DNA of 64,000 nucleotides from Bacteroidia bacterium (GTDB lineage Bacteria; Bacteroidota; Bacteroidia; Palsa-965), in NCBI GenBank assembly GCA_025454955.1, contig JALONL010000003.1:62001-126000 (forward strand), read 5' to 3'. The notes beneath the pieces were generated by a model. That model had not been told where the DNA came from. It saw nothing but the letters and a program-made list of their open reading frames with translations, and made no database searches. Shown piece after piece: positions 15,151-24,685 of the stretch. The position numbers and the translations under genes were made by a program. Numbering within the stretch: position 1 is the stretch's first letter; the number at the start of each line of letters is the position of its first letter.

Positions 15151-18100
15151 CTACTTTTTCAACGTATCCGCACTATCCATAGAATCGCCGCCCGGCAGTA
15201 TTTCCTGCGGGATACTCAATTCCACATACGGCGCAGCTTTGGTGTAAATTTCCTCCGCCAGTTTTCCATCGCCCGAAAGCAGGGCAAGCTCATACACACG
15301 CTGTAAATTTCCACGCTGTTCCTGATTATCGTATGAGGGCAGCAGCATATCGGCATACCAGCGCACACATTCGAGCGCGTGTGTAAACGTAATGCGTCCC
15401 ATTTTATCGGCCAGTGGTCTCTGGCCCGTGGCGTATGCCGCAGCGGTGAGATTCATCCAGTGATCGTCGGGCGGCACCTGTGTGTGGGGAATTTCTTCGG
15501 CACAGCGTGCAATGAGCGCAGCGGCTTCTTCATTTTTGTTTTCGCGTATCAATGCTTCGGCAGCTACTACACACATGTTTCGCATGGGATCGGCAAACAT
15601 GCGTTCTATGGTTTCGTCGGCATACACATCGGGGTCTTTCAAACCGCCCCAGCCAAATTTGGTTTGAAACAACGCCAGCGATTTTGCCGTGGCACAGGCC
15701 GCGTTGGTGCTTATGTTGCGATCGGTGTCGGGATGGTAGAACGGAGTAAACCGCCACGCAAGGCCTTCGGCCATCAGGTAATCATTCAGTCCGCTGTAGG
15801 CGGAGTTGGGCATTCCCGGTGCAAAGTAAATGGGGCGCTCCCAGTTGTTGTGTGCCAGAATGTCGAGTATGGCAAGCTGGTCTTTCATCATGTAGTTGCC
15901 GGCAATAGTCCACACCACAGTGTCATGAGCGGCCAGCATTTGTGCGGGGCTTAGTCCGGCGCTTTGGGCATAGGCTGTTTTGTTTACGGCAATGTATGCG
16001 GCCTGCGCGGGAATAATGCTGCTGGTATCGCCGTAACTGTCAATGCGGAACTCGCCTTTGCGTGTGCTTGTGGCGTAGGCAATAATGCTGTCGGCGCGCA
16101 TGGGCAGTATGGTGCGCGGATCAATGTTTACGTACTCGCGTTTGCCTTGTTTGTAATGCTGGTGCTGCATGGAAATGGGCAGCGGCGCCGAAGTGTATTG
16201 CCGGCGTTTCATCTGGTCGATGTACCAGTCATTTTGCAGCAGCGAGAGGCACACCACGCGCACATCGCGGCGTATGCCCAATACTTCCTGCGCAAACCAG
16301 AGTGTAAACGTATCGTTGTCGGCGTAGGTAATGAGTATGGCATTTTTATCGCACGATTCGAGCAGGTTAATGGCAAAGTCGCGTGCGGCAGTACGTCCGG
16401 CGCGGTTGTGGTCGTTGAAATTCTGCTGCAACAGCACCACCGGCGAAAGCAGCGAAACAATCAATGCACCGCTCAGTGCAATTTTTGCCTTATGCACCAG
16501 TGTCTTTATCCATTCGTAAACCGGAAACACACCAAGCCCTATCCATATTCCCCACGCATAAAACGAACCCACAAAGGCATAATCGCGTTCGCGGGGTTGC
16601 CACGGCGTCATGTTCAGGTAAATGGCAATGGCAATTCCGGTAAACGCAAACAACAGCACAGTCACAAAACCATCCTGCGCATTGGTGCTGAACTGCCACA
16701 CCATGCCCATGATGCCAAGCAGCAGCGGGAGGTAGAAGTAAAAATTCGAGGCTTTGTTATCACGCTGCGATTGCGGTCTGAATTTTTCCCTTGCCCGCAT
16801 ATTATCAATACCCAACCCCCAGCGCACATTTCCTTCGGCATCGTTTCCTCCGCTGGCCCTGTCGTTTTGCCGCCCCACAAAATTCCAGAGAAAATACCGG
16901 CCATACATCCAGCTTAGCTGATGTGTAATCAGGTATTTCATGTTCTGCCCCTGCGAAGGTATTTTCACATATTCACCGTCATTTCCGGAAAGGCTTACAT
17001 CCACACTGTCGCGCGGCTCGCCGGTAATGCTTTTGTATGCCTGTGCGTGTCCCGGGCTCCACATACGCGGAAAAAACATGCAGGCGCGTTTGTCGTAATT
17101 GGCTTCGGCTGCCTTACCGCTGAAACTCACCACATATTTTCCCGAAGCCTCATCGCGCACATAAACCGGGTTGCCATCCACCCACGGCTCTTCGGCATCG
17201 AGCGGTGTGGCGTAGGTGCGGCCGCTGAGCAGGGGCCAGTCGCCATACTGTTCGCGGTTAAGGTACGAGAGCAGACTTACCGCGTTCGACGTATTGCCTT
17301 CGTTGATGGGTGGCGATGCCTGCGCGCGGATAATGAGCACAAAGAAACTCGAATAGCCGATAAGCAGCGTGGTAAGTGCCAGCAGCGAGGTATTGAGTAT
17401 CCGCCAGCGGCGCAGTTGCGAAACTAATATGCCCGCAGCCAGCAGTACGGTAAGTGTGGCGAAGTAAAATATCGTACCGCTGTTAAACGGCAGGCTTAAT
17501 TCATTCACAAAAAACAATTCGGTTTTGCCGCATAAATTCACCACACCCGGAATGAGCACATTCTGAATACCGCCCAGCAGCACCAGTGCCGACACACCCG
17601 CCAGCAGCAACCCGAGCCGCGTTACACGCGTGTAGGTTCTGAAATACCATATAAACACCAGCGCCGGAATGCACAGCAGATTGAGCAGATGCACACCAAT
17701 GGAAAGCCCCATCATGTAGGCAATAAACACCAACCAGCGGTCGGCACCCGGCTCACCGGCAACGGTTTCCCAGCGAAGCATGGCCCACACCACAATGGCG
17801 GTAAAAAACGACGAAAGCGCATACACTTCGCCCTCCACCGCCGAAAACCAGAAAGTATCGGTAAAAGCAAACGAAAGTGCACCGATTACGCCAGCCAGCA
17901 AAGGAAGATAAGCGAGCAACGGTTCTGCATCGGCTTTTTTCCTCACGGCTTTTTGCGCAAGCAAAGAAATACTGAGGTACAAAAAGAAAATGGTAAAAGC
18001 ACTGGCCAGCGCCGAAAGCATATTGACCATTAACGCCACATTGTCCACATTGCCAAAAGAAAGTAATCCTGCCAAACGGCCCAGCAGCAGAAACAAAGGT

Positions 18101-18273
18101 GCTCCGGGCGGATGGCCCACTTCAATGCCCCAGGCGCAGGCTATATACTCACCGCAATCCCAGAAACTGGCCGTGTCTTCCACGGTAAAGGCATAAACCA
18201 GAAACGAAATCAGAAAAACACCCCAGGCCGTAATTTGATGAATACGCCGGGAAGGAAGTACCGTCATTGACAT
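15151..18273 (-). CDS. DUF2723 family multispanning membrane protein (GT-C-like)
   Basis: 1040 residues. About a dozen membrane helices in the first 600 residues, then a soluble domain and a C-terminal TPR-like part. The signature EDTASFWDCGEYIACAWG followed by VGHPPGAPLF (about residues 30-60) is diagnostic of DUF2723; the Asp/Glu pair corresponds to the catalytic first-loop acidic residues of GT-C sugar transferases, so a protein O-glycosylation role is commonly suspected. A YAFVGSFYAWG motif near 570 is also typical. Start at 18273; the ATG two codons later is equally possible. Confidence 0.85.
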   Translation of the reverse strand: MSMTVLPSRRIHQITAWGVFLISFLVYAFTVEDTASFWDCGEYIACAWGIEVGHPPGAPLFLLLGRLAGLLSFGNVDNVALMVNMLSALASAFTIFFLYLSISLLAQKAVRKKADAEPLLAYLPLLAGVIGALSFAFTDTFWFSAVEGEVYALSSFFTAIVVWAMLRWETVAGEPGADRWLVFIAYMMGLSIGVHLLNLLCIPALVFIWYFRTYTRVTRLGLLLAGVSALVLLGGIQNVLIPGVVNLCGKTELFFVNELSLPFNSGTIFYFATLTVLLAAGILVSQLRRWRILNTSLLALTTLLIGYSSFFVLIIRAQASPPINEGNTSNAVSLLSYLNREQYGDWPLLSGRTYATPLDAEEPWVDGNPVYVRDEASGKYVVSFSGKAAEANYDKRACMFFPRMWSPGHAQAYKSITGEPRDSVDVSLSGNDGEYVKIPSQGQNMKYLITHQLSWMYGRYFLWNFVGRQNDRASGGNDAEGNVRWGLGIDNMRAREKFRPQSQRDNKASNFYFYLPLLLGIMGMVWQFSTNAQDGFVTVLLFAFTGIAIAIYLNMTPWQPRERDYAFVGSFYAWGIWIGLGVFPVYEWIKTLVHKAKIALSGALIVSLLSPVVLLQQNFNDHNRAGRTAARDFAINLLESCDKNAILITYADNDTFTLWFAQEVLGIRRDVRVVCLSLLQNDWYIDQMKRRQYTSAPLPISMQHQHYKQGKREYVNIDPRTILPMRADSIIAYATSTRKGEFRIDSYGDTSSIIPAQAAYIAVNKTAYAQSAGLSPAQMLAAHDTVVWTIAGNYMMKDQLAILDILAHNNWERPIYFAPGMPNSAYSGLNDYLMAEGLAWRFTPFYHPDTDRNISTNAACATAKSLALFQTKFGWGGLKDPDVYADETIERMFADPMRNMCVVAAEALIRENKNEEAAALIARCAEEIPHTQVPPDDHWMNLTAAAYATGQRPLADKMGRITFTHALECVRWYADMLLPSYDNQEQRGNLQRVYELALLSGDGKLAEEIYTKAAPYVELSIPQEILPGGDSMDSADTLKK

Positions 18274-18324
18274 GCGCAAATATAGTCAGTACCGCAGCCG
18301 CAAACTCATTGCCGGTGAAACGAT

Positions 18325-18990
18325 TTACAGTACAAAAAACAGGATAATTATGAAGGCCATAAAGAATACCGGCAATAAAAAGCAAATAAGTGCAGGCCAG
18401 AATGTGCGGCGGATGACTATGTAGTTATCGGGGCTGTATGTGCCTTCGGGAGCATTTCTGAGTTTCGAATTGGCTATAAGCAGCAGTATCAGCGAAACCA
18501 ATGCGATAACAGGGCCGATTCCGACAACTATGGTAGTGCCCCAGCCTACGAGCATGAGTACATTGGCCAGTTCAACATTAGGCACAATGGGCAGGCCGTC
18601 CCGATCCTGATTGTTTTTGAGTAAATACCTTGCCCGTTGTTTAGGGCTGAGGTTGGTAGTGTCTTTGGCTTCTTCCACAATAAATGTATCGGGACGGTGA
18701 GCCGTTTCGGCAATGGCCGGTTCTGTGTATCGGGCCGGTTCTGCGGCGTATTGTCCGGCTTCGCCGGTAACAGGATTTTCCGAAACACTGTCAGGCAATA
18801 CCTTAACCGATGTTTCGGCAGGCGAAGGAGTTGCGGGCGGGTTTGGCTTATTTTGCGGGCGGGTAAACGAATGGCGTTCCACATAAAAACCATCGCGGTA
18901 ACGGCGCTTCTGAATTGTGCAGGACTGCGCCATAACAGCAAAAACGACAAGAATGGCAAGGACAAAACGGAATGAAAAAACTTGAAGCAT
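18325..18990 (-). CDS. Lipoprotein with two C-terminal membrane segments
   Basis: 221 residues. The start at 18990 gives a lipoprotein-like signal (LVVFAVMAQSC, Cys near 24). A Pro/Thr/Glu-rich region follows (about 35-125), then NLSPKQRARYLLKNNQDRD and two long hydrophobic helices (about 138-165 and 192-220). This layout resembles small Bacteroidota proteins with DUF-type SPKQRA/membrane tails. Function unknown. It lies 51 nt upstream of the DUF2723 gene on the same strand and could be cotranscribed with it. Confidence 0.65.
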   Translation of the reverse strand: MLQVFSFRFVLAILVVFAVMAQSCTIQKRRYRDGFYVERHSFTRPQNKPNPPATPSPAETSVKVLPDSVSENPVTGEAGQYAAEPARYTEPAIAETAHRPDTFIVEEAKDTTNLSPKQRARYLLKNNQDRDGLPIVPNVELANVLMLVGWGTTIVVGIGPVIALVSLILLLIANSKLRNAPEGTYSPDNYIVIRRTFWPALICFLLPVFFMAFIIILFFVL

Positions 18991-19045
18991 AACTATAAAA
19001 TTTAAGATTACAATGTACGGCATACTCTCAAACCCTGCAAATTCC

Positions 19046-19053
19046 TACTTTTG
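19046..19053 (+). promoter_or_regulatory. pheT promoter -7 element TACTTTTG
   Basis: Perfect TAnnTTTG match, 17 nt before the pheT ATG, in the 80-nt divergent gap. Confidence 0.5.
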
Positions 19054-19070
19054 AGGCTCTAAACAAGATC

Positions 19071-21554
19071 ATGAAAATAGCCTATAACTGGCTCCGGGAA
19101 TATTTGCCCGAGGCCGATACACAACGCACTGCCCAGGAACTTTCCCAATTGCTCACCGGTTGCGGCCTCGAAGTGGAAAGCGTGGAGCCTTTTGAAACCA
19201 TTCCTGGCGGCCTGCGCGGACTGGTGGTGGGAGAAGTGATTACCTGTGTAAAACATCCCAATGCCGATAAACTTTCGCTCACCACGGTAAATACCGGCGG
19301 CGATCAGTTGCTTTCCATTGTGTGCGGTGCGCCCAACGTGGCGGCCGGACAAAAAGTAATTGTGGCTACGGTGGGCACAACCGTACATCCTGTTAGCGGC
19401 GAACCGTTTGAAATAAAAAAATCGAAAATACGCGGCGAACTTTCCGAAGGAATGATTTGTGCCGAGGACGAAATAGGGCTGGGCCAGTCGCATGCGGGCA
19501 TTATGGTGCTTGATGCCGCAGCGGTGCCGGGTACTGAGGCAGCCGTGTATTTTGGTGTGCAGGCCGAAGAAGTATTCGAAATCGGTCTCACCCCCAACCG
19601 CGCCGATGCAGCCTCGCATTACGGCGTGGCCCGCGACCTGAATGCCGTGTTTCTTGCGCAGAAACTTCGCCTCGATCCCACATCGGAAACCGGCACATTG
19701 CGTTTCCCACAGGTATTTTCGTTTACCGACGATCTTCCCGCTTCGCCCGTAACGGTAGAAGTGCATAACCACGAAGCCTGTGCGCGCTACGCAGGTATTC
19801 ACCTTACCGGCATCACCGTAAAAGATTCGCCCGAATGGTTGCAGCAGCGTTTGCGCTCCATTGGTTTGCGGCCCATCAACAATGTGGTTGATATAACCAA
19901 TTACGTGCTGCACGAACTTGGTCAGCCCCTTCATGCGTTTGATTCCGCACGCATTTCGGGAAGCCGCATTGTAGTGCGCAAAGCCACTGCCGGCGAAACA
20001 TTTGTGACCCTCGACGGTGCCGAACGTAAACTGCACGAAAACGACCTGATGATTTGCGACGAAAACGCACCCATGTGTATTGCCGGTGTATTCGGCGGTT
20101 TGCATTCGGGTGTGAGCGAATCCACCACGAGCATTTTCCTCGAAAGCGCATACTTCGATGCCGTGCATGTGCGCAAAACCGCCAAACGTCTCGGCCTCAA
20201 AACCGATTCCTCGTTCCGCTTCGAGCGCGGCACCGATCCTGATATGGTCATTCGTGCGCTCGAACGTGCCGTGTGGCTGCTTCAGGAAATAGCCGGAGCA
20301 GAAGTAACCACGGCTCCCGTTGATATTTATCCGCAGCCTGTGGAGCCGGTTGAAATTGCATTCACCTACAACCGCTGCGATACACTCATTGGCAAAACCA
20401 TTGAGCGCAACACCATTAAGCGCATCATCGAAGCCCTGGGCATGGAAATAGAAAGCACCGGAAACGATACGCTGCTGCTGGCCGTGCCGCCGTTTAAAGT
20501 GGATGTTACCCGCGAGGCCGATGTGGTGGAAGAAGTGCTGCGCGTGTATGGCTACAACAATATCGACTTTCCGGAGCAGGTAAAAAGTTCGCTTTCGTGG
20601 AGCAAGCACCCCGACGGCGAAATACTGCGCGAACGCATCAGCGAAATGCTGGCGGGCACAGGCTTTGCCGAAATCCTCAACAACTCGCTCACCCGCGCCG
20701 CCTACACCGACAGCATCGAAGGCATGGCCGCGGGCAATGTAACTTTGCTCAACCCGCTCAGCAGCGACCTTGGCATTTTGCGCCGCACACTGCTTTTCGG
20801 CGGACTCGAAACCATAACCTACAACCAGAACCGCAAAGCCGCCGACCTTCGCCTGTTTGAATTCGGTTCGGTGTATAGCCGCATTGCACAAAGCGCAGAG
20901 CCCGGCCGTTTGCCCTACCACGAAGAATTTCAGCTTGGCCTCTGGCTCACCGGCCGCCGCCACGCCGAAAGCTGGAACCACACGGGCGACAACGTCACCT
21001 TCACCGACCTCAAAGCAGCCGTGGAGCAAATACTCAACCGCACCGGCGTACAAAACCTCAAAACAGAAGCCATTCAAAACGACCCGCTTCTGGCCGAAGG
21101 CATTGTAATGCTCAGCCGCAAAACAGAAGTGGTGCGCTATGGCCGTGTGCGCACAGCACATCTCAAAAGCACACAAACTTCGGGCGAAGTATTTTTTGCC
21201 GCCTTCAACTGGGATGCACTGCTGCAGGCCATTGCCAAAACACCCGCCATACGCTACACCGAAGTGCCCAAATTCCCCGCCGTGCGCCGCGACCTGGCAC
21301 TGGTAATAAACAAACAGGTAAACTACCGCGACCTCGAACAACTCGCCCTGCAAACCGAGAAACAACTCCTGCGCAGCGTAAACCTGTTTGATGTATATGA
21401 AGGCGAAAAATTGGGCAGCGATAAAAAATCGTATGCACTCAGTTTCATCCTTCAGGATGAAAACGCCACACTTACCGATAAACAGATTGAAAAGGTAATG
21501 GAGAAATTGGCCAAAGCCTTTACCGAAAAATTAGGTGCGGTAATACGTTCATAA
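19071..21554 (+). CDS. pheT: Phenylalanine-tRNA ligase beta subunit
   Basis: Beta subunit of the alpha2beta2 enzyme that charges tRNA-Phe. 827 residues: tRNA-binding OB domain (about 40-150, HPNADKLSLTTVNTGG), B3/B4 editing domain (about 215-390), B5 domain (about 410-480), catalytic-like core, and the C-terminal FDX-ACB anticodon-binding domain (about 735-827, RRDLALVINKQVNYRDLE and NLFDVYEGEKLG). Length is normal. pheS is not adjacent, so the two subunits are encoded apart, which is common in this phylum. Followed by a strong terminator. Confidence 0.95.
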   Translation: MKIAYNWLREYLPEADTQRTAQELSQLLTGCGLEVESVEPFETIPGGLRGLVVGEVITCVKHPNADKLSLTTVNTGGDQLLSIVCGAPNVAAGQKVIVATVGTTVHPVSGEPFEIKKSKIRGELSEGMICAEDEIGLGQSHAGIMVLDAAAVPGTEAAVYFGVQAEEVFEIGLTPNRADAASHYGVARDLNAVFLAQKLRLDPTSETGTLRFPQVFSFTDDLPASPVTVEVHNHEACARYAGIHLTGITVKDSPEWLQQRLRSIGLRPINNVVDITNYVLHELGQPLHAFDSARISGSRIVVRKATAGETFVTLDGAERKLHENDLMICDENAPMCIAGVFGGLHSGVSESTTSIFLESAYFDAVHVRKTAKRLGLKTDSSFRFERGTDPDMVIRALERAVWLLQEIAGAEVTTAPVDIYPQPVEPVEIAFTYNRCDTLIGKTIERNTIKRIIEALGMEIESTGNDTLLLAVPPFKVDVTREADVVEEVLRVYGYNNIDFPEQVKSSLSWSKHPDGEILRERISEMLAGTGFAEILNNSLTRAAYTDSIEGMAAGNVTLLNPLSSDLGILRRTLLFGGLETITYNQNRKAADLRLFEFGSVYSRIAQSAEPGRLPYHEEFQLGLWLTGRRHAESWNHTGDNVTFTDLKAAVEQILNRTGVQNLKTEAIQNDPLLAEGIVMLSRKTEVVRYGRVRTAHLKSTQTSGEVFFAAFNWDALLQAIAKTPAIRYTEVPKFPAVRRDLALVINKQVNYRDLEQLALQTEKQLLRSVNLFDVYEGEKLGSDKKSYALSFILQDENATLTDKQIEKVMEKLAKAFTEKLGAVIRS

Positions 21555-21570
21555 CCGCAATTAGGCATAT

Positions 21571-21611
21571 AAACAGAAAGCCTGCGAATGAATTTCGCAG
21601 GCTTTCTGTTT
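21571..21611. terminator. Terminator after pheT
   Basis: An 18-bp perfect stem (21571-21588 with 21594-21611) with a 5-nt loop; T-rich on the + side and A-rich on the - side, so it can serve both pheT and the convergent TPR gene. Confidence 0.9.
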
Positions 21612-21627
21612 TGTATGGTGTAAGCAA

Positions 21628-22818
21628 TTATTTCACCAATTGCGTACTGATATAAGTACGGATGCGTTCTGCATTATTCTTCGAAAAATCCGTGTACTGC
21701 TCGCGGAAGTTTACATGGTACATGCTTACAAACACGAAGCAGTCTAAGAAACCTTCCTTCTCCATTTTACGGGCAAAACCGAATTCCTTTTCATCGGTAT
21801 CGTCTTTCTTCAGCATATATTCCCAGCTATACACTTCCATGTACTTCTGGTTGGTAAGTTCGGATTCGCGGTTAATTACCCCATCATCGTTGCAGTTGTC
21901 CACAATTTTGTCTTTGGCGGTGCGGTAATATGTCCACGGATCTTTCTGTGCCGGATCCTGATTGGTGCTCATGCGGTTGGGGAGAATAGTGCGCGACATC
22001 CAGTGGCGGTTAAAACTCTTGCCCTGTTTTTCGCAAATGTTGGCAAGTTCTTCAAATAAACTGTTGTCGGGATAGGCAATAATTCCGTCCACGCAGGCAT
22101 TGTACGCATCGTCCCAGCGTTTGAGTTTGGAGTAGGCTTTTACCATTCCGCTGTAAGGTTTCAGTCGGCCGGGTTGCATGCGTTTGGACTTTTCATACCA
22201 GCTTGCCGCTTTTTCCCATTCTTCCATTTCCTCGTAGGCCATGCCAATGCTCACTGTGGCATTGTAGTAGGTGCTGTCTTCGCGCAGGGCTTTCTGGTAT
22301 TGCTTAATGGCCGCGCTCCAGTTTTCCTGACTGTATTCTTCATCGCCCTGGCGGTAGGCTGTTTTGGCCTCATCAGAAACCGCCGTATCTGTTGAAGTGG
22401 AAATAAGTTCGTCGAAAAGAATGCTGGAGGCAAGCGATTGTTTTTCGCAAAACAGCGTAGCTAATTTACACTGCCCGATCATTTCCATTTTGTACTGCAC
22501 AAACTTGAGTTTGTTCAGGTCAACGGTGTAGGTTTTCGGGCTGTTAATCTTGCGTATCAGTTCCTTCATGTCGGTCTGATACTGGGTTTTGTAGCGGAAA
22601 TACTCGTAAAGCACACGCAGATCCCAGATGGAATTGTCGTAATAATAGCTGGGGTTTGCCTGTACTTTGGCTAAGGTGGAAACCGCTTTGTCGTATTTCG
22701 CTTTTTTGAAATACTCTTTCGATTTCTCGATTTTTTTTACATCGGCAGCCGCGTATTGGGCCGAGAGACCCGTAACAAGCAGCAGGCCTACAAACAGTGC
22801 GGCAAGTGGTTTAAACAT
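21628..22818 (-). CDS. Exported TPR-repeat protein
   Basis: 396 residues with a signal peptide (1-20, ending LSAQ). TPR-like helices occur at about 23-60 (KEYFKKAKYDKAVSTLAKV) and in a clear run at about 155-260 (EEYSQENWSAAIKQYQKALREDSTYYNATVS, EEMEEWEKAASWYEKSKRMQP, KLKRWDDAYNACVDGIIAYPDN). The C-terminal third (KDPWTYYRTAKDKI onward) is not TPR and has no recognised domain. Probably periplasmic and acting in protein-protein contacts; partner unknown. It ends 16 nt from the pheT terminator. Confidence 0.7.
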   Translation of the reverse strand: MFKPLAALFVGLLLVTGLSAQYAAADVKKIEKSKEYFKKAKYDKAVSTLAKVQANPSYYYDNSIWDLRVLYEYFRYKTQYQTDMKELIRKINSPKTYTVDLNKLKFVQYKMEMIGQCKLATLFCEKQSLASSILFDELISTSTDTAVSDEAKTAYRQGDEEYSQENWSAAIKQYQKALREDSTYYNATVSIGMAYEEMEEWEKAASWYEKSKRMQPGRLKPYSGMVKAYSKLKRWDDAYNACVDGIIAYPDNSLFEELANICEKQGKSFNRHWMSRTILPNRMSTNQDPAQKDPWTYYRTAKDKIVDNCNDDGVINRESELTNQKYMEVYSWEYMLKKDDTDEKEFGFARKMEKEGFLDCFVFVSMYHVNFREQYTDFSKNNAERIRTYISTQLVK

Positions 22819-22851
22819 CTGGTAGCGTTTGGTTAAGGTGTGAGGGTTTAA

Positions 22852-23271
22852 TTACTGACGCGTGCAGGTGGCAGTGCAGTTGTCTATGGTGGAGCCGTTA
22901 TTTACGGAGTAGCTAAGGGTAAACGTATTGTTTCCCGACAGGGTTCCCGAACCGCTTATCTGGCTGCCGTTAAGGGTTTGCTGCGGAATGGTGAGGGTAT
23001 TTCCGCTCACGCTCATGCGGGCTTTGTGCTGGTTGCCGAGGTCGTAGAAGTTTTCGAGAAGCACTTCCGAAGTGTTGGTGGTTGATTTGCTGATGAGCAG
23101 CACATAATTGCTTGCCCCGGCCTGCGAACTGTTTTCGGCGCAGTTCCAGGCATCTACAAATTTATCCCGCTCATCGGCAGGATCGGGTGTTTCTTCCGGG
23201 GCGCAGGCGGGAATAAGCGCAAGGCTAAGCAAAAGGATGCCGGCCAGAAATGTGTTACGTTTTCCAAACAT
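22852..23271 (-). CDS. Lipoprotein of unknown function
   Basis: 139 residues. The start at 23271 gives MFGKRNTFLAGILLLSLALIPAC, lipobox Cys near 23. The mature part is beta-rich (NYVLLISKSTTNTSEVLLENFYDLG, RMSVSGNTLTIPQQTL, ISGSGTLSGNNTFTLSYSVNNG) and ends in a Cys pair (CTATC), close to small secreted beta-sandwich lipoproteins of Bacteroidota. Function unknown. It lies 33 nt upstream of the TPR gene and may be its operon partner. Confidence 0.7.
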   Translation of the reverse strand: MFGKRNTFLAGILLLSLALIPACAPEETPDPADERDKFVDAWNCAENSSQAGASNYVLLISKSTTNTSEVLLENFYDLGNQHKARMSVSGNTLTIPQQTLNGSQISGSGTLSGNNTFTLSYSVNNGSTIDNCTATCTRQ

Positions 23272-23381
23272 GATAAACAAATATGGCGATTTTCATTCAC
23301 CCGATCAAAAGCAGTGCCAACAGTGACTATGCTTTTGAGCATAAGTACCAATTTAAGGAAAAGTAACAGATCTGAGCAGGG

Positions 23382-23777
23382 TCAGACTGCGTGACTGCTC
23401 AGTTTTTGCTTCAGTTCGGGGTCGAAGCGTACAAAAATGTTGAGCCAGATATTGCGCGACCAGCGGAAAACCAGCGGGAAACTCAGCACATAAATACCCA
23501 GCACCGTGGCCAGAAGCGTCGGAAATTGGGCGTTAAAGCCAAAATACAGTATTGCGGCAGGAATAAACATGAGTAAAATGGAAACGCCGTAACTCACATA
23601 CATGGCTCCGTAATAAAAACCGGTTTCGGGCTCGTAAACCTGCCCGCAACACGAGCAGTTTTTATGCATATCGCCTAACTTTCGCAAGTGAAAAGGGTTG
23701 TTATCCACATACAAATCGCCAAGGTTGCATTTGGGACATTTTGAGGCGAAAATGCTGTAAAGCGGTCCTTTTTTCAT
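23382..23777 (-). CDS. DUF983 family membrane protein
   Basis: 131 residues. N-terminal zinc-ribbon-like part with CPKC (about residue 14) and CSCC (about 41), the motif YEPETGFYYGAMYVSYG, then two membrane helices. This is the DUF983 layout. Role unknown; in other bacteria related genes lie near cytochrome oxidase assembly genes, but none is here. Single gene. Confidence 0.85.
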   Translation of the reverse strand: MKKGPLYSIFASKCPKCNLGDLYVDNNPFHLRKLGDMHKNCSCCGQVYEPETGFYYGAMYVSYGVSILLMFIPAAILYFGFNAQFPTLLATVLGIYVLSFPLVFRWSRNIWLNIFVRFDPELKQKLSSHAV

Positions 23778-23965
23778 GGTTTTATAAATTACAGAACAAA
23801 ATTAAATGCTGCCTGGAGAATATTTAGTGACAAATATCACTTATGGGTGATTATTGAATCTTATCGGGTTCATTTCTGAAAATAATTTTATCAGGCTCTG
23901 ATAATTTTGGGCCTGCGGCCTTTCACAAAACGAAAAATCTGTATCATTGAAAAAAACCTGACCTG

Positions 23966-24469
23966 ATGAAAAAATACTTCTTCGCCATTACCGCAGTTTT
24001 TGCGCTGCTGCTCACTTCATGCGGCCCCTCACAGGATGATGCCGTAACGTATAACAATAAGTTGGTTGATTTAAGTGACAAGGTGGACGATCTCACCAAC
24101 AAACTGGCCGATGAACTGGATGGCGAAAACATTGATTCGCTCAATGCAGTTTATACAAGGTTCAAAGCCGTCATCAAAAACGGTCTTGCCGAAGTAAAAC
24201 TCATGAAACCGCTCGAAGAAAAAGATCCGGGCTACTACAATGCCATGCTGGCTCATTTCGAGAATATGAACAAACTGGCCGAAAATGAAGTAAAAAGCAT
24301 TGTGGCAGCCACCGCAAAGTTTGCTGGCGGTGTTGAACCAACCGAAGAAGAAATCTCCTCGCTCGAAAAAAATATTGAAAAATTCGACACCGATTCTCAA
24401 AAATCAATGGACCTCGTGAAGGCCGAACAAAAGAAGTTCAGCAACCGCTGGAATATTATCTTAATGTAA
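23966..24469 (+). CDS. Helical lipoprotein (LIC11966-like surface protein)
   Basis: 167 residues. Lipoprotein signal MKKYFFAITAVFALLLTSC (Cys19). The mature part is almost all helix with heptad-like Leu/Lys patterns (KLVDLSDKVDDLTNKLADELD) and the phrase FKAVIKNGLAEVKLMKPLEEKDPGYYNAMLAHFENMNKLAENE, which resembles the LIC11966 family of surface lipoproteins. Function unknown. A TATCATTG element (23942-23949) lies 16 nt upstream; a terminator follows. Confidence 0.7.
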   Translation: MKKYFFAITAVFALLLTSCGPSQDDAVTYNNKLVDLSDKVDDLTNKLADELDGENIDSLNAVYTRFKAVIKNGLAEVKLMKPLEEKDPGYYNAMLAHFENMNKLAENEVKSIVAATAKFAGGVEPTEEEISSLEKNIEKFDTDSQKSMDLVKAEQKKFSNRWNIILM

Positions 24470-24491
24470 ATCTTTGCTGATTGATAAGCCC

Positions 24492-24527
24492 AAAGCGGAT
24501 TTGCCGGTGCAGATCCGCTTTATTTTT
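24492..24527 (+). terminator. Terminator after the helical lipoprotein gene
   Basis: AAAGCGGAT (24492-24500) pairs with ATCCGCTTT (24513-24521), then ATTTTTT. Confidence 0.75.
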
Positions 24528-24685
24528 TGATTAAACCCGGGGCCGGATTATTCGTCAAATAAAGCACCGCTGTGACGGTTTGCCATCTGGTAAAGTTACA
24601 GGAAGGCAAAAATTTAAACGGCACAGGAATTGCCGTGCTGCAGATACCGGAATCTGAATTATCTTCAAAGCAAAATACCTTACTC

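Noticed and set aside
19059..21365. Long open frame of 768 codons opposite pheT
   Set aside because: It mirrors pheT codon by codon, has a Phe/Cys/Gly/Ala-rich composition with no domain, and pheT is certain.
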